The notes beneath the pieces are model-generated. The model saw only the letters and a program-made list of their open reading frames with translations, was not told where the DNA came from and made no database searches. Below, one piece after another: positions 16,486-24,036 of a stretch of 47,662 nucleotides of DNA; the stretch's first letter is position 1; every line of letters starts with the position of its first letter. Source of the DNA: Rossellomorea vietnamensis NBRC 101237. GTDB taxonomy: Bacteria > Bacillota > Bacilli > Bacillales > Bacillaceae_B. The stretch lies in NCBI RefSeq assembly GCF_001591825.1, contig NZ_BCVQ01000032.1, positions 1 to 47,662 of the forward strand. Reading direction: 5' to 3'. A program made the position numbers and the translations under genes.

Positions 16486-18108
16486 TTAATACAGTTGCCC
16501 ATTTTTCAATTTCTTTAACCAGTTTCTTTGCCTTGTGGCAATCATCCAATACCCTGCGACACCGAATCCTGCCAGGGCAAAGCTTCCTTTCCAGACGACC
16601 TCCATATCAAACGCCAGTCCTGAAAATCCGCCGAGGCAGCCTGCCAGTATAATGACATAAGCCTGCTTCTTTTGACCCTCGAATATCTTAAATTGAAATT
16701 CGTTTAGCTGATGATGTTCCTGTTGTTCCAGCGCCTTTTCCGGTATATCCAATAACTGCCGTACTTTTTGAACGGTCTGAAAAAGGGGTTGGGCGCTGAC
16801 CCATTTCATAAGAAGCTCCCATTTGTTTGTGTTCCCATCCTTCACCCAATCCATAAAGGCAGGCTTGACTACATCAAGGGTTTCTTCATCCGGGCTCAAT
16901 GTGTGGACAAGTCCTTCGATCGTGGCGAAGGATCGCCCTAAAAAGATAAAGCGGGTCGGAACCTGCACAGGAAGTGATTTCACCATTTCGTTGATTTCCT
17001 TCTTTACCGATATCAGATCCATCTGTTTAAACTGCTCCATATCCAGAGTGACAAATTCCTTTAGCACAGGCTCAATCGTCTTCGGACTGGCGTCTGGAAG
17101 CAGGAACCCCAATTCGGCAAGAGCCTCTGAAGCTTTCCGGAAATTCTTTAAAAGAACCCCTTCGAGGAGATTTTGGAAATGGGCTGAATCCCTTTTGGAA
17201 ATTTCCCCGATCATCCCGTAATCCAATAAAACGAAAGTACCATCAGACTGTAGCAGTATGTTTCCGGCATGGGGATCGGCATGGAAGATTCCGGGCTCGA
17301 GCCACTGAGGGAGGAAGAGACGGAATAGTTCCTGTGCAAGCTTCTGGCCATTCAGACCATACAAACCAATCGCTTTTCTATCATTCAATCGAACCCCATC
17401 GACCCATTCCATCACCAATACTTTATCTGTACAGAGTTCAGGATACATCGTCGGGATTTTCACATTGGCATGACCTTTAAACCTCTGTTTAAAAGAGATG
17501 GCGGTACTCATTTCTTTGGAAAAGTCGAGCTCCTGCTCAATGACCTGCTTCAATTCTTTATATAGCATTTTAAAATTAATGAACCCCTTCGGCATGGGAG
17601 CAAAATGCCGGGCAAACCAGATGATGATAGACAATGTCCGGAAATCAGTCTTCACAAGTGAAGGGATCTCCGGTCGCTGCACCTTGATGGCCGCTTGGGT
17701 GCCATCAAGCAATGTCGCTTTGTACACTTCCCCGATGGAAGCCGAGGCGATGGCTTCTTGATCAATGTTCAGTACCATGGAAGAAACGGGTCCGCCCCAT
17801 TCCCTTTCAAGAACCGATTCAATCTTTTCCCAAGGGGAAGGAGGTACATGGTCAACCAAGTCCTGAATTTGATTGATGAACCCTTTCGGAAGCAGGTCCT
17901 CCCGGATACTCAACAGTTGTCCAACTTTGATCAATACGCCATTCAGTTCAAAAAGGGTTTCTTTGAACTCTTTTCCGATTTGTTCCCAAAGCTTTTCTTT
18001 TTCCCATTGGGACTTACCCCGCAGCCGGTACCAGTAGACCCTGACCACTATGGATAAGGCGAGTGATAATACCTTCCACATTCTCCAAAGCTTGTTCTCT
18101 GACTTCAT
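16486..18108 (-). CDS. ABC1/AarF/UbiB-family atypical kinase
   Basis: The 540-residue product has the UbiB-family marks: the KxGQ region LIKVGQLLSIREDLLPKG, an Ala-rich nucleotide loop ASIGEVYKA followed by AAIKVQRPE with the conserved Lys, and the catalytic/metal motif FHADPHAGNILL...LLDYGMIG. The C-terminus has two membrane segments (about residues 478-528), so it is tethered to the membrane. Relatives act in ubiquinone synthesis or lipid/quinone homeostasis; Bacillus uses menaquinone, so the role is open. Two adjacent ATGs (18111 and 18108) are possible; GGGGG upstream spaces best to the second. It is convergent with cphA and has its own promoter region to the right. Confidence 0.87.
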   Translation of the reverse strand: MKSENKLWRMWKVLSLALSIVVRVYWYRLRGKSQWEKEKLWEQIGKEFKETLFELNGVLIKVGQLLSIREDLLPKGFINQIQDLVDHVPPSPWEKIESVLEREWGGPVSSMVLNIDQEAIASASIGEVYKATLLDGTQAAIKVQRPEIPSLVKTDFRTLSIIIWFARHFAPMPKGFINFKMLYKELKQVIEQELDFSKEMSTAISFKQRFKGHANVKIPTMYPELCTDKVLVMEWVDGVRLNDRKAIGLYGLNGQKLAQELFRLFLPQWLEPGIFHADPHAGNILLQSDGTFVLLDYGMIGEISKRDSAHFQNLLEGVLLKNFRKASEALAELGFLLPDASPKTIEPVLKEFVTLDMEQFKQMDLISVKKEINEMVKSLPVQVPTRFIFLGRSFATIEGLVHTLSPDEETLDVVKPAFMDWVKDGNTNKWELLMKWVSAQPLFQTVQKVRQLLDIPEKALEQQEHHQLNEFQFKIFEGQKKQAYVIILAGCLGGFSGLAFDMEVVWKGSFALAGFGVAGYWMIATRQRNWLKKLKNGQLY

Positions 18109-18291
18109 CATTTCATCCCCCGTAAACGGATATCTATCTCTATTATGTAATACGTATGGGAAATTAGAAAGTTTCTGTTTTAGTAAGATCAGATATTAAA
18201 GGAGAGTGGCGGAATCTTGATCTTGAATCCCTATTTGATAATGCGATCATTTTTAAAGTTTTGACACCTTTGTGACATGCGAGAAAGCCTA
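18109..18291. other. AT-rich intergenic DNA left of the doxX promoter
   Basis: No gene is supportable here. The stretch presumably carries the promoter for the minus-strand ABC1 kinase gene; I see only poor hexamer matches. A TTGACA at 18261-18266 lacks a matching -10 element. Confidence 0.5.
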
Positions 18292-18320
18292 TTGTATTAA
18301 GAGGTAAGAAGAGGTATAGT
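18292..18320 (+). promoter_or_regulatory. Sigma-A type promoter of doxX
   Basis: TTGTAT (18292-18297), 17-base spacer, TATAGT (18315-18320). The predicted start is near 18327, giving a leader of about 118 bases that contains two palindromic operators. Confidence 0.65.
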
Positions 18321-18336
18321 AAGAGTGTAAAGAATA

Positions 18337-18352
18337 TGTGAAACATTTCACA
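18337..18352. promoter_or_regulatory. Rex/Fnr-like operator 1
   Basis: TGTGAA-ACAT-TTCACA is a palindrome that agrees with the Rex operator core TGTGAA-N4-TTCACA and also with the Fnr/CRP form TGTGA-N6-TCACA. It lies about 10 bases after the predicted doxX start point. Confidence 0.6.
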
Positions 18353-18397
18353 ATAGCACGATATAAATCACAGTAGGTCGTCTTAACGTAATTATAT

Positions 18398-18415
18398 TTG
18401 TGAATAGTTTCACAA
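18398..18415. promoter_or_regulatory. Rex-type operator 2
   Basis: TTGTGAA-TAGT-TTCACAA fits the full Rex consensus TTGTGAA-N4-TTCACAA. It lies 61 bases downstream of operator 1 and 30 bases before the doxX start codon, a position suited to blocking elongation. Confidence 0.65.
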
Positions 18416-18444
18416 AAAATGCATCCAAAAGGAGATGAACCATC

Positions 18445-18945
18445 ATGAGATGGTGGGAAAATCAAAAAGTGAGCGCGATTTGGACAGTGTTGAGGATTTG
18501 GTTGGGAGTTCAGTGGCTTGAAGCTGGGTGGCATAAGGTGAATGATGGATTTGATGCAAGGGGCTTTTTGCAGGGGGCTGTGGCTAATGCGACAGGAGAT
18601 CATCCAGCCGTACAAGGCTGGTATGCAGAATTCTTGAAAGGATTTGCTTTGCCGAACGTAGAACTATTCAATGTCTTGATTCCTTGGGGAGAAATGTTGG
18701 TAGGGGCAGGTTTGATTATTGGATTCATGACCATTCCGGCTCTTCTCGCAGGTGCATTTATGAACTTGAATTTCTTATTGGCAGGGACTGTCAGCACGAA
18801 CCCCATCCTTTACACTGCGGCCATCATCCTCCTTTTTACAGGTAAGGGTGCCTACTATTGGGGAGTCGACCATTGGATGATTCCCTACATGAAACAGATG
18901 ATCACTCACCATGACAGAAGGCACAAGAAGCCGATTATAGTGTGA
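18445..18945 (+). CDS. DoxX family membrane protein
   Basis: The 166-residue product has four hydrophobic segments and the DoxX-family pattern: LRIWLGVQWLEAGWHKV at residues 16-32, ALPNVELFNVLIPWGEMLVG near the middle, and a final segment ending in the conserved YYWGVDHW region. DoxX-type proteins are membrane partners of oxidoreductases or respiratory complexes in several bacteria; the reaction here is unknown. AAAAGGAGATGAACCATC precedes the ATG. It is monocistronic, with a strong terminator. The two Rex/Fnr-like palindromes in the leader suggest control by redox state or oxygen, which fits a respiratory-type role. Confidence 0.85.
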   Translation: MRWWENQKVSAIWTVLRIWLGVQWLEAGWHKVNDGFDARGFLQGAVANATGDHPAVQGWYAEFLKGFALPNVELFNVLIPWGEMLVGAGLIIGFMTIPALLAGAFMNLNFLLAGTVSTNPILYTAAIILLFTGKGAYYWGVDHWMIPYMKQMITHHDRRHKKPIIV

Positions 18946-18957
18946 ACGTTTTGGATA

Positions 18958-18998
18958 TGAAAGAGCCCCATGCTGTCACAGCGTGGGGCTCTTTTAAA
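18958..18998 (+). terminator. Rho-independent terminator of doxX
   Basis: AAAGAGCCCCATGCTG-TCA-CAGCGTGGGGCTCTTT is a long near-perfect stem with a T-run. Confidence 0.92.
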
Positions 18999-19039
18999 GC
19001 TGAATTCCTCAAACCCGACTTTTTAACGAACGGGATTCG

Positions 19040-19225
19040 CTATTGGTTTTTCTTCACCCGTGCACGCTGGTTTGCAGCGTTTGCCCGGGCTTGTGCTTCC
19101 ATATCTGCCTGGTCGGCAAGTTCTGATGAGAACTCTTCATCAACACCGTCAGATTTGAGCTGAGCGGGTGTTTGTGGCAGGCTGTTTTTATTTCCTCTTT
19201 TACTATGGCCGCGTGATATTCCCAA
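19040..19225 (-). CDS. yfhD: YfhD family small protein
   Basis: The product (61 residues from the TTG at 19225) contains the YfhD-family core LPQTPAQLKSDGVDEEFSSE followed by LADQADMEAQARANAANQRA. It is small, hydrophilic, Ala/Gln-rich and probably helical at the C-terminus. Function is not known. The frame can start with ATG at 19234, but AAAGGGG abuts that codon; the TTG at 19225 has nine-base spacing and gives the family-like start M-GISRGHSK. It lies beside yfhE and yfhF as in B. subtilis, but a terminator separates it from yfhE. Confidence 0.82.
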   Translation of the reverse strand: MGISRGHSKRGNKNSLPQTPAQLKSDGVDEEFSSELADQADMEAQARANAANQRARVKKNQ

Positions 19226-19250
19226 TATCAACATCCCCTTTGGTTAAAAA

Positions 19251-19284
19251 TAAAGGTACAGGATCCTTTGGGACCTGTACCTTT
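19251..19284 (-). terminator. Terminator between yfhE and yfhD
   Basis: AAAGGTACAGG/CCTGTACCTTT stem with an 11-base loop; on the minus strand it is followed by ATTTTTAA, and it lies between yfhE and the yfhD ribosome site. Confidence 0.8.
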
Positions 19285-19326
19285 ATCTTTCTTCAAAGTA
19301 AGGGCTTTTAGTTAGGTAATAATTGT

Positions 19327-19452
19327 CTATCTGTGAGCTTTGGAACTGAAACCGCCTGCACGATCTGCTGCTTTGAACTCCCTTGAGTACGTGACTTCCT
19401 GAGCACTTGATAGAACCGACTTGTTTTTGTCTTTCTTTTTCTTATTATCCAT
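19327..19452 (-). CDS. yfhE: YfhE family small protein (41 aa)
   Basis: A 41-codon minus-strand frame starts MDNKKKKDKNKSVLSSAQEV and continues TYSREFKAADRAGGFSSKAHR. It resembles the short YfhE family: a Lys-rich head, a central LSSAQEVxYSxEFKxAD motif and a Gly/Ser tail. The role is unknown; the neighbours are spore-associated. GAAGGG lies about 12 bases ahead; an in-frame ATG four codons earlier abuts the ribosome site and is less likely. It is too short to have been flagged by simple length filters. Confidence 0.78.
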   Translation of the reverse strand: MDNKKKKDKNKSVLSSAQEVTYSREFKAADRAGGFSSKAHR

Positions 19453-19523
19453 TTCTATGTACATCCCTTCTTTTCAAGATTAATTCTATTTTTGCCGTGA
19501 AAAGGAAGGGACATACCTGTGAC

Positions 19524-20429
19524 TTACTGATAAATATCAATGAGGGCACTTTTCAATTCCGGATATTGAAATTGAAAACCGTGTTCTGAGAGGACAGCCG
19601 GTAAGACTCTCTGTCCTTCCAGTACGAGTGCGCTCATTTCACCCATCGCCACTTTTAAAGCAAGGGAAGGGACCGGTATCCAGTGGGGCCTGCCAAGGAC
19701 CGTCCCGAGTGTCTTTCCGAATTCTTTCATAGTGACGGGAGAAGGAGCGGTGACATTAACAGGTCCTGCAATCCCCTCTGTTTCGGCTACAAAATGCACG
19801 GCTCTCGCGATATCGTTGATGTGAACCCATGACATCCACTGCTCCCCAGAACCGACAGTGCCCCCGACAAACATTTTATAGGGAAGGGCAATCCTTGGAA
19901 GGGCGCCTTCCCCCTTGCCGAGAATGATGCCGAATCGTGTATAGGCTACCCGTATGCCGATTTGTGTGGCTTTGGCTGCTTCCTTTTCCCATATTTGAAC
20001 GGTTTCCCCAAGGAAATTGTCAGCTGTCTCGGTTGAGGCTTCCGTATACGTATTCGTCTTGGAAGAAGGGTAATAGCCGATTGCGCTTGCATTGATAAGG
20101 GAGGCAGGCTTGTCTTTCAATGCTTTTATAATATTGATGACTTCTCGGGTTGAGTTGATCCGGCTGTTGATGATCCGTTTCTTGCGTTCTTCGGTCCATC
20201 TTCCGCTATTGATGGATTCTCCCGCAAGATTAATGAAGGAGTGAATTCCTTCGAGCTCCTCTTCGGGTCTTGCCCCATCGGAGAGCCATTTCACATACGT
20301 CACACCTGGCCGAGCATCGTATTTATCCGGATTTCGGGTCAGGATCATCACTTCATGTTGGTGTTTGAGAAGTTCCTCAGTCAGAGCCTGGCCGACAAAA
20401 CCTGTTCCACCTGTTATGGCAATCTTCAT
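19524..20429 (-). CDS. yfhF: NAD-dependent epimerase-like protein YfhF (TIGR01777 type)
   Basis: The 301-residue product begins MKIAITGGTGFVGQALTEEL, a Rossmann GxxGxxG loop, and carries FINLAGESINSGRW, the long YYP-containing catalytic-region variant (NASAIGYYPSSKTNTYTE), and a C-terminal domain with ALVLEGQRVLP typical of the SulA/YfhF group of atypical short-chain epimerases. Substrate is unknown. Three ATGs lie in a row; 20429 has GGAGGG six bases ahead. The gene is divergent from recX, as in B. subtilis. Confidence 0.9.
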   Translation of the reverse strand: MKIAITGGTGFVGQALTEELLKHQHEVMILTRNPDKYDARPGVTYVKWLSDGARPEEELEGIHSFINLAGESINSGRWTEERKKRIINSRINSTREVINIIKALKDKPASLINASAIGYYPSSKTNTYTEASTETADNFLGETVQIWEKEAAKATQIGIRVAYTRFGIILGKGEGALPRIALPYKMFVGGTVGSGEQWMSWVHINDIARAVHFVAETEGIAGPVNVTAPSPVTMKEFGKTLGTVLGRPHWIPVPSLALKVAMGEMSALVLEGQRVLPAVLSEHGFQFQYPELKSALIDIYQ

Positions 20430-20520
20430 CATCATCCCTCCAGTTATACTTATTATTTTACCTATCTTCAGAATAAAAAACATATGTTGAATGTGTTAGG
20501 ATTAAGAGGAGGTGGAAAAT

Positions 20521-21327
20521 ATGGGTAAGATTACGAAAATAACGAAGCAAGTAAAGAACGATGAGCGTTACAATTTATTTATAGATGGAAAATATTCTTT
20601 CAGTGTCGATGAAGCGGTTCTTGCCAAGTTTCAGCTCAGAAAAGGGCTCGAGGTGGATGAGCTTGAGATTTCGGAGCTTCAATATGAAGACGATGTTAAA
20701 AAGGCATTTAATAAAGCCATACAGTATCTGGCCTACCGGATGAGAACGGAAAAGGAAATCCGTGATCACTTGCAGGAAGGGGACCCGGAGGAAGGGATCA
20801 TCCAGGAAGTCATTCATAAATTAAATGAGATTAAATACATCAATGATTTAGAATTCGCCCACGCGTTTGTCGGGACCCAAATGAATACGGCTGATAAGGG
20901 GCCGACTTGGATCCGGGGGGAATTGAGAAGAAAGGGCGTGGGGGATTCCCATATTGAAGAAGCCCTGGCCGCTTTCACACTAGAAAAGCAGGTAGATAAA
21001 GCGGTCGCCCTGACAGAAAAGCTCCTTCATAAGTATCGGAAAGATTCCAAGATGATTGCCAAGCAAAAGATTGAACAAAACATGATGAGGAAAGGGTATC
21101 CTGGCTCAGTCATGAAAATCGTCTGGGAAACGGTCGAATCCGAACGGGATGATGATGAGAGATGGGATGCGGTTTATCATCAGGGGTTGAAGGCTCACAG
21201 AAAACTCAGTTCAAAATACGATGGATATGAGTATGTACAGAAAATGAAGCAAACGTTGTATCGAAAAGGGTTTTCAATGGAAGACATTGAAAGGCTGTTG
21301 GAAGAATTAAAAGAAAACGAAGAGTGA
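20521..21327 (+). CDS. recX: Recombination regulator RecX
   Basis: The 268-residue product is all-helical and charged, with tandem three-helix RecX repeats: KKAFNKAIQYLAYRMRTEKE, then IQEVIHKLNEIKYINDLEFA, GPTWIRGELRRKGVG and a fourth repeat near the C-terminus. RecX binds RecA filaments and limits or modulates strand exchange. The ATG at 20521 has GAGGAGGTGGAAAAT upstream; the longer frame begins inside this ribosome site. Length fits the four-repeat Bacillus form. It is followed after about 40 bases by a membrane-protein gene in the same direction. Confidence 0.94.
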   Translation: MGKITKITKQVKNDERYNLFIDGKYSFSVDEAVLAKFQLRKGLEVDELEISELQYEDDVKKAFNKAIQYLAYRMRTEKEIRDHLQEGDPEEGIIQEVIHKLNEIKYINDLEFAHAFVGTQMNTADKGPTWIRGELRRKGVGDSHIEEALAAFTLEKQVDKAVALTEKLLHKYRKDSKMIAKQKIEQNMMRKGYPGSVMKIVWETVESERDDDERWDAVYHQGLKAHRKLSSKYDGYEYVQKMKQTLYRKGFSMEDIERLLEELKENEE

Positions 21328-21367
21328 TTTTTTTCATTACTAAAAGGATGGGGAAAGGGAGAGTTCA

Positions 21368-21781
21368 GTGGAGATAGCCGCGATCCTGTTTGTTGTTGTT
21401 ACCCTGCCTCTTATTATTGGGACAGGGAGAAAATTCAAGCTTTACACTGGAGGAATAGTGATAGGCACCGCCCTCTTATTTCTCATCGGTGAATTGATTA
21501 TAAAAGTGCAAACGGACTACTTTTCATTGGGCAGGCAGGAGTGGTTCAACCAGGGGTTTGCTGAGGATATGGGGAAATGGGTTGTTCCATTCTTCCTTCT
21601 GGGAGTGGCAATCTTCTTGATCCTGGTCAATATCAGGATGATTCAGCCATTTTTAAAACGAAAGGATGGCATCCGCTGGGTATGGATCGCCTTTGTCGTG
21701 GTCATTGATGTATTCGCATTGTTTTTAGTTCCTATGCTATTATTTTTTGTGGCCTTTATGTTTTTCCCGTTTGCTCCTTAA
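21368..21781 (+). CDS. Four-segment membrane protein, unrecognised
   Basis: The 137-residue product has four hydrophobic segments (about residues 3-18, 26-45, 72-88 and 103-134) with short charged loops. A GTG start at 21368 is preceded by GGGAGAGTTCA. It directly follows recX and is probably cotranscribed, ending in its own terminator. No family motif is recognised; B. subtilis does not, to my memory, have an obvious equivalent in this position. Confidence 0.72.
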   Translation: MEIAAILFVVVTLPLIIGTGRKFKLYTGGIVIGTALLFLIGELIIKVQTDYFSLGRQEWFNQGFAEDMGKWVVPFFLLGVAIFLILVNIRMIQPFLKRKDGIRWVWIAFVVVIDVFALFLVPMLLFFVAFMFFPFAP

Positions 21782-21785
21782 ATCC

Positions 21786-21820
21786 AGGCAGCCTTCGATC
21801 ATCGATGGCTGCCTTTTGCT
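21786..21820 (+). terminator. Terminator of the recX operon
   Basis: GGCAGCC/GGCTGCC stem with an inner ATCGAT element, followed by TTTTGCTGTTTATTTTTT. It lies between convergent genes. Confidence 0.85.
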
Positions 21821-21822
21821 GT

Positions 21823-22494
21823 TTATTTTTTTGATTCGATGACGATTTCATCTTTTTCCTGAAATTCATTTACGATCGTCTCCGCTACTTCTTTAGGAGA
21901 GCGGAGTCTTGACGGGTCACTGATATGGTCACTGTTTTCCCAGAATGGAGTATCCATTCCACCCATATAAGCATTCACGATGCGTAGGTCCGTGGCTTCG
22001 TATTCCTTTTGAAGGCTTTCGCCGAACCCTCTTAGGGCGAACTTGCTCGCTACATACAAAGACTCGTTTTTCTTTCCTCTGAGACCGGCTGTAGAAATGA
22101 TATTGATGATGGTGCTCTCCTGCTCCAATTTAGGCAGCAGTGCCTTCGTTAACCGGATGGGCCCAAGGGCATTGGTTTCAAACATACTGATTAATGCATC
22201 GTCACTTGACTCCTCGAAAGGGCCGAAATAGCCTACGCCTGCGTTATGTATGAGTAATTCAACCTTACGATCATTAAGGTGATCCCTGCAGAATTGGTGA
22301 ATGTCGTGATTGGAGCGTATATCCAACGTGGCATATGAGACTTGTCCGCCTATATGTTCAATTTCGGTTCCTGCTTCTTTTAGACGGTCTTCTGTTCGAC
22401 CAAGCAGGAGGATATGATATCCTTGCTGGCTAAGGAGTTTCCCCAATTCTTTCCCGAGGCCTGAGCCTCCACCTGTGATGATGGCTGTCTTCAT
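21823..22494 (-). CDS. Short-chain dehydrogenase/reductase
   Basis: The 223-residue product is a classical SDR: the cofactor loop TGGGSGLGKELG at 7-18, NAGVGYFG, the catalytic Ser in IINIISTAGLRG and YVASKFALRGFGES with the YxxxK pair. It should reduce or oxidise a carbonyl/alcohol with NAD(P). It is slightly short for the class because the C-terminus is trimmed. The substrate is unknown. It is a single minus-strand gene next to a repeat cluster; the ATG at 22494 begins MKTAIITG. Confidence 0.86.
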   Translation of the reverse strand: MKTAIITGGGSGLGKELGKLLSQQGYHILLLGRTEDRLKEAGTEIEHIGGQVSYATLDIRSNHDIHQFCRDHLNDRKVELLIHNAGVGYFGPFEESSDDALISMFETNALGPIRLTKALLPKLEQESTIINIISTAGLRGKKNESLYVASKFALRGFGESLQKEYEATDLRIVNAYMGGMDTPFWENSDHISDPSRLRSPKEVAETIVNEFQEKDEIVIESKK

Positions 22495-22509
22495 GTTTAA
22501 TCATCCTTT

Positions 22510-22805
22510 CTTATGCTTGTCGGGCCTGACCAGTCGTCTCCGCTTTTCTTATTGTCCAGGTCCGGGGCTTAGAGGCTCGAGGTCATAAGTCCAGCCCACC
22601 AAAAAGGCAAAGAGCGCCTTTCCGGTGGACTTGCCTTATGCTTGTCGCCTCTGGGCAAAGCCCCTCCGCTTTTCTTATTGTCCAGCTCCAGCGGCTAGCC
22701 CCTCGAGGTCATAAGCCGTGATGGCCAAAAAGGCAAAGAACGCCTTTTCAGCCATCCTGTCTTATGCTTGTCGGGTCTGACCAGCCGCTTGCGCTTTTCT
22801 TATTG
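22510..22805. repeat. Modular hairpin repeat cluster (A-B-A-B-A)
   Basis: Three copies of an arm of the form CTTATGCTTGTCG...CGCTTTTCTTATTG (near 22510-22555, 22634-22680 and 22760-22805) alternate with two hairpin cores. Each core starts with GAGGTCATAAG and contains AAAAGGC(AAAGA)GCGCCTTT-like inner stems. The outer arms differ between the two cores (CCACC/GGTGG versus GATGGC/GCCATC) but still pair. A close relative in the opposite orientation is at 35089-35250. This fills the 352-base gap between genes; no open frame is supported. It is a dispersed intergenic repeat of a type seen widely in Bacillaceae. Confidence 0.85.
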
Positions 22806-22846
22806 TATCATTTTCTCTATACTACTATTAGTAGAGGTGATGAGGA

Positions 22847-23173
22847 ATGGAACAAGAGAGAAGATATAGTGAGATGACGGAGCATGAGTTGAAGCAGGAG
22901 ATTGCTTCGTTGAAGGAGAAGGCAAGGAAAGCAGAGCAGTTGGGAATTGTGAATGAGTTTGCCGTATTGGAGCGAAAGGCCCTTATGGCGCAGGCTTATC
23001 TCATGGATCCAGATGCTTATAAGCCTGGTGGGATTTATGGAATTGAAGGAGATCCGGGCACTTATTTTAAAGTGGACTATCTGAATGGAGTTTTCGCCTG
23101 GGGATACCGATTGGGCGGAGACGGGAAAGAAGAAGCTTTGCCCATTTCCCTTTTAGCCGGGGAAAAGAAATAA
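22847..23173 (+). CDS. yfhH: YfhH (DUF1811) protein
   Basis: The 108-residue product matches YfhH in its helical N-terminal half (RYSEMTEHELKQEIASLKEK, then ARKAEQLGIVNEFAVLERKA and LMAQAYLMDP) and the small beta domain with FKVDYLNGVFAWGYR and EEALPISLL at the end. The function is unknown; the structure-type is a small soluble protein. GAGGTGATGAGGA precedes the ATG. It is placed after recX as in B. subtilis, although here separated by an SDR gene and the repeat cluster. Confidence 0.9.
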   Translation: MEQERRYSEMTEHELKQEIASLKEKARKAEQLGIVNEFAVLERKALMAQAYLMDPDAYKPGGIYGIEGDPGTYFKVDYLNGVFAWGYRLGGDGKEEALPISLLAGEKK

Positions 23174-23177
23174 TGAA

Positions 23178-23203
23178 GAGGTCCGTCAAGAGGGACGGAC
23201 CTC
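23178..23203. terminator. GGTCCGTC palindrome, probable bidirectional terminator
   Basis: GAGGTCCGTC (23178-23187) pairs with GACGGACCTC (23194-23203) over a 6-base loop, between convergent stops. It lacks a T-run. It belongs to the GGGACGGACC palindrome family also present at 24.0 and 28.0 kb. Confidence 0.6.
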
Positions 23204-23210
23204 GGAAGAT

Positions 23211-23369
23211 CTAGGAACGCTTACGTGTCTGGTTCTCCAGAATGATTAAGTCTTGAGTTTGTGTGGTTTGTCCATTTGCCTGAGAATGGGCATGCTTCGG
23301 ATTGTAGAATGCCTTGTTAAATGGACTGCTGTACTTATTTCGGTAGAAGTTGTTTTTCATGTTTCCCAT
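23211..23369 (-). CDS. YpzG-like small protein (52 aa)
   Basis: A 52-codon minus-strand frame begins MGNMKNNFYRNKYSSPFNKA and includes FYNPKHAHSQANGQTTQTQD and LIILENQTRKRS. The HAxSQxNGxTxxxQxLIIL pattern resembles the small YpzG family of Bacillus. The role is unknown. AGGGGG lies nine bases before the ATG. It is transcribed in the same direction as sspK, 31 bases downstream of the sspK stop, so the two may form a sporulation-expressed unit. Confidence 0.68.
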   Translation of the reverse strand: MGNMKNNFYRNKYSSPFNKAFYNPKHAHSQANGQTTQTQDLIILENQTRKRS

Positions 23370-23400
23370 CGTGACTACCCCCTAATCAAATTTCACTGTA

Positions 23401-23565
23401 TTAAAGTGAGTCGTGATCTCTTTGTCCAGAAGATTTCATGCGTTCTTGAGGATGGGTGTTGATGGTGCCGTTAGCCCTTTTAGATGCATATTCCGCCTTT
23501 GCTCTCGGTTCACCTTCAAATTTATTGTTGTTCATGTTGGGGAACCCTGTCGATTTATTTCGCAT
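23401..23565 (-). CDS. sspK: Small acid-soluble spore protein K
   Basis: The 54-residue product [20 protein letters not shown], followed by [20 protein letters not shown] and [10 protein letters not shown], matches the SspK family. These minor SASPs are made in the forespore and are packed in the spore core. The frame is open far upstream, but AGGAGGCACATT immediately before the ATG at 23565 fixes the start. The upstream sequence on the minus strand has a possible forespore (sigma-G/F) -35-like TGAATC and -10-like GGTATAA, a weak match. Confidence 0.92.
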   Translation of the reverse strand: MRNKSTGFPNMNNNKFEGEPRAKAEYASKRANGTINTHPQERMKSSGQRDHDSL

Positions 23566-23716
23566 AATGTGCCTCCTAAAAGGTGAAATGTACTGACTTA
23601 TACCGTGAAGAAGCAAAGATTCACAACTAAGCTTAACCACGTACCTTTAGTATGGGTGAAATGATCGACATTATCATAAAAGTACAAACTAAATATTTGG
23701 AAAAGGAGGAGACAAA

Positions 23717-23992
23717 ATGGAGTCTACATTCCACGAATTAACACAATTGTTAATTGAAAAAAATAATAAGCTTTCTTATGAAAAAGCGAGGACCTGGATT
23801 GAACTCGTATGGGAAGATTTCGAAGCGACATACGCAAAAGCAGGTTACGATTACAAAGGGAAAGCAGTGACGGAGAAAGTCGTTCGACAATGGGTCAATA
23901 CATACGGTGAGCAAATCCATGAATTCGCCGCACAAAACCCGAAATACAAACACCTGATCGACGATAAAGAAGATGATGATTTAGTACATTAA
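23717..23992 (+). CDS. yfhJ: YfhJ (WVELL domain) protein
   Basis: The 91-residue product contains the WVELL-type helix (ARTWIELVWEDFEATYAKAG) and the following VRQWVNTYGEQIHEFAAQNP. It is small, soluble and acidic at the C-terminus (DDKEDDDLVH). Function is unknown. AAAAGGAGGAGACAAA precedes the ATG. It sits after sspK as in B. subtilis, followed by a palindromic terminator. Confidence 0.9.
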   Translation: MESTFHELTQLLIEKNNKLSYEKARTWIELVWEDFEATYAKAGYDYKGKAVTEKVVRQWVNTYGEQIHEFAAQNPKYKHLIDDKEDDDLVH

Positions 23993-23994
23993 AG

Positions 23995-24036
23995 TGAAGA
24001 GGGACGGACCTTTTAAGGTCCGTCCCTCACTGCTTT
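23995..24036. terminator. GGGACGGACC palindrome, bidirectional terminator
   Basis: GAGGGACGGACCTT (23999-24012) and AAGGTCCGTCCCTC (24015-24028) form a 14-bp perfect stem between the convergent yfhJ and yfhP genes. It is the second member of the palindrome family. Confidence 0.8.

Noticed and set aside
22510..22805. CRISPR array
   Set aside because: The repeated arms are few, contain hairpin cores rather than unique spacers and no cas genes are present.
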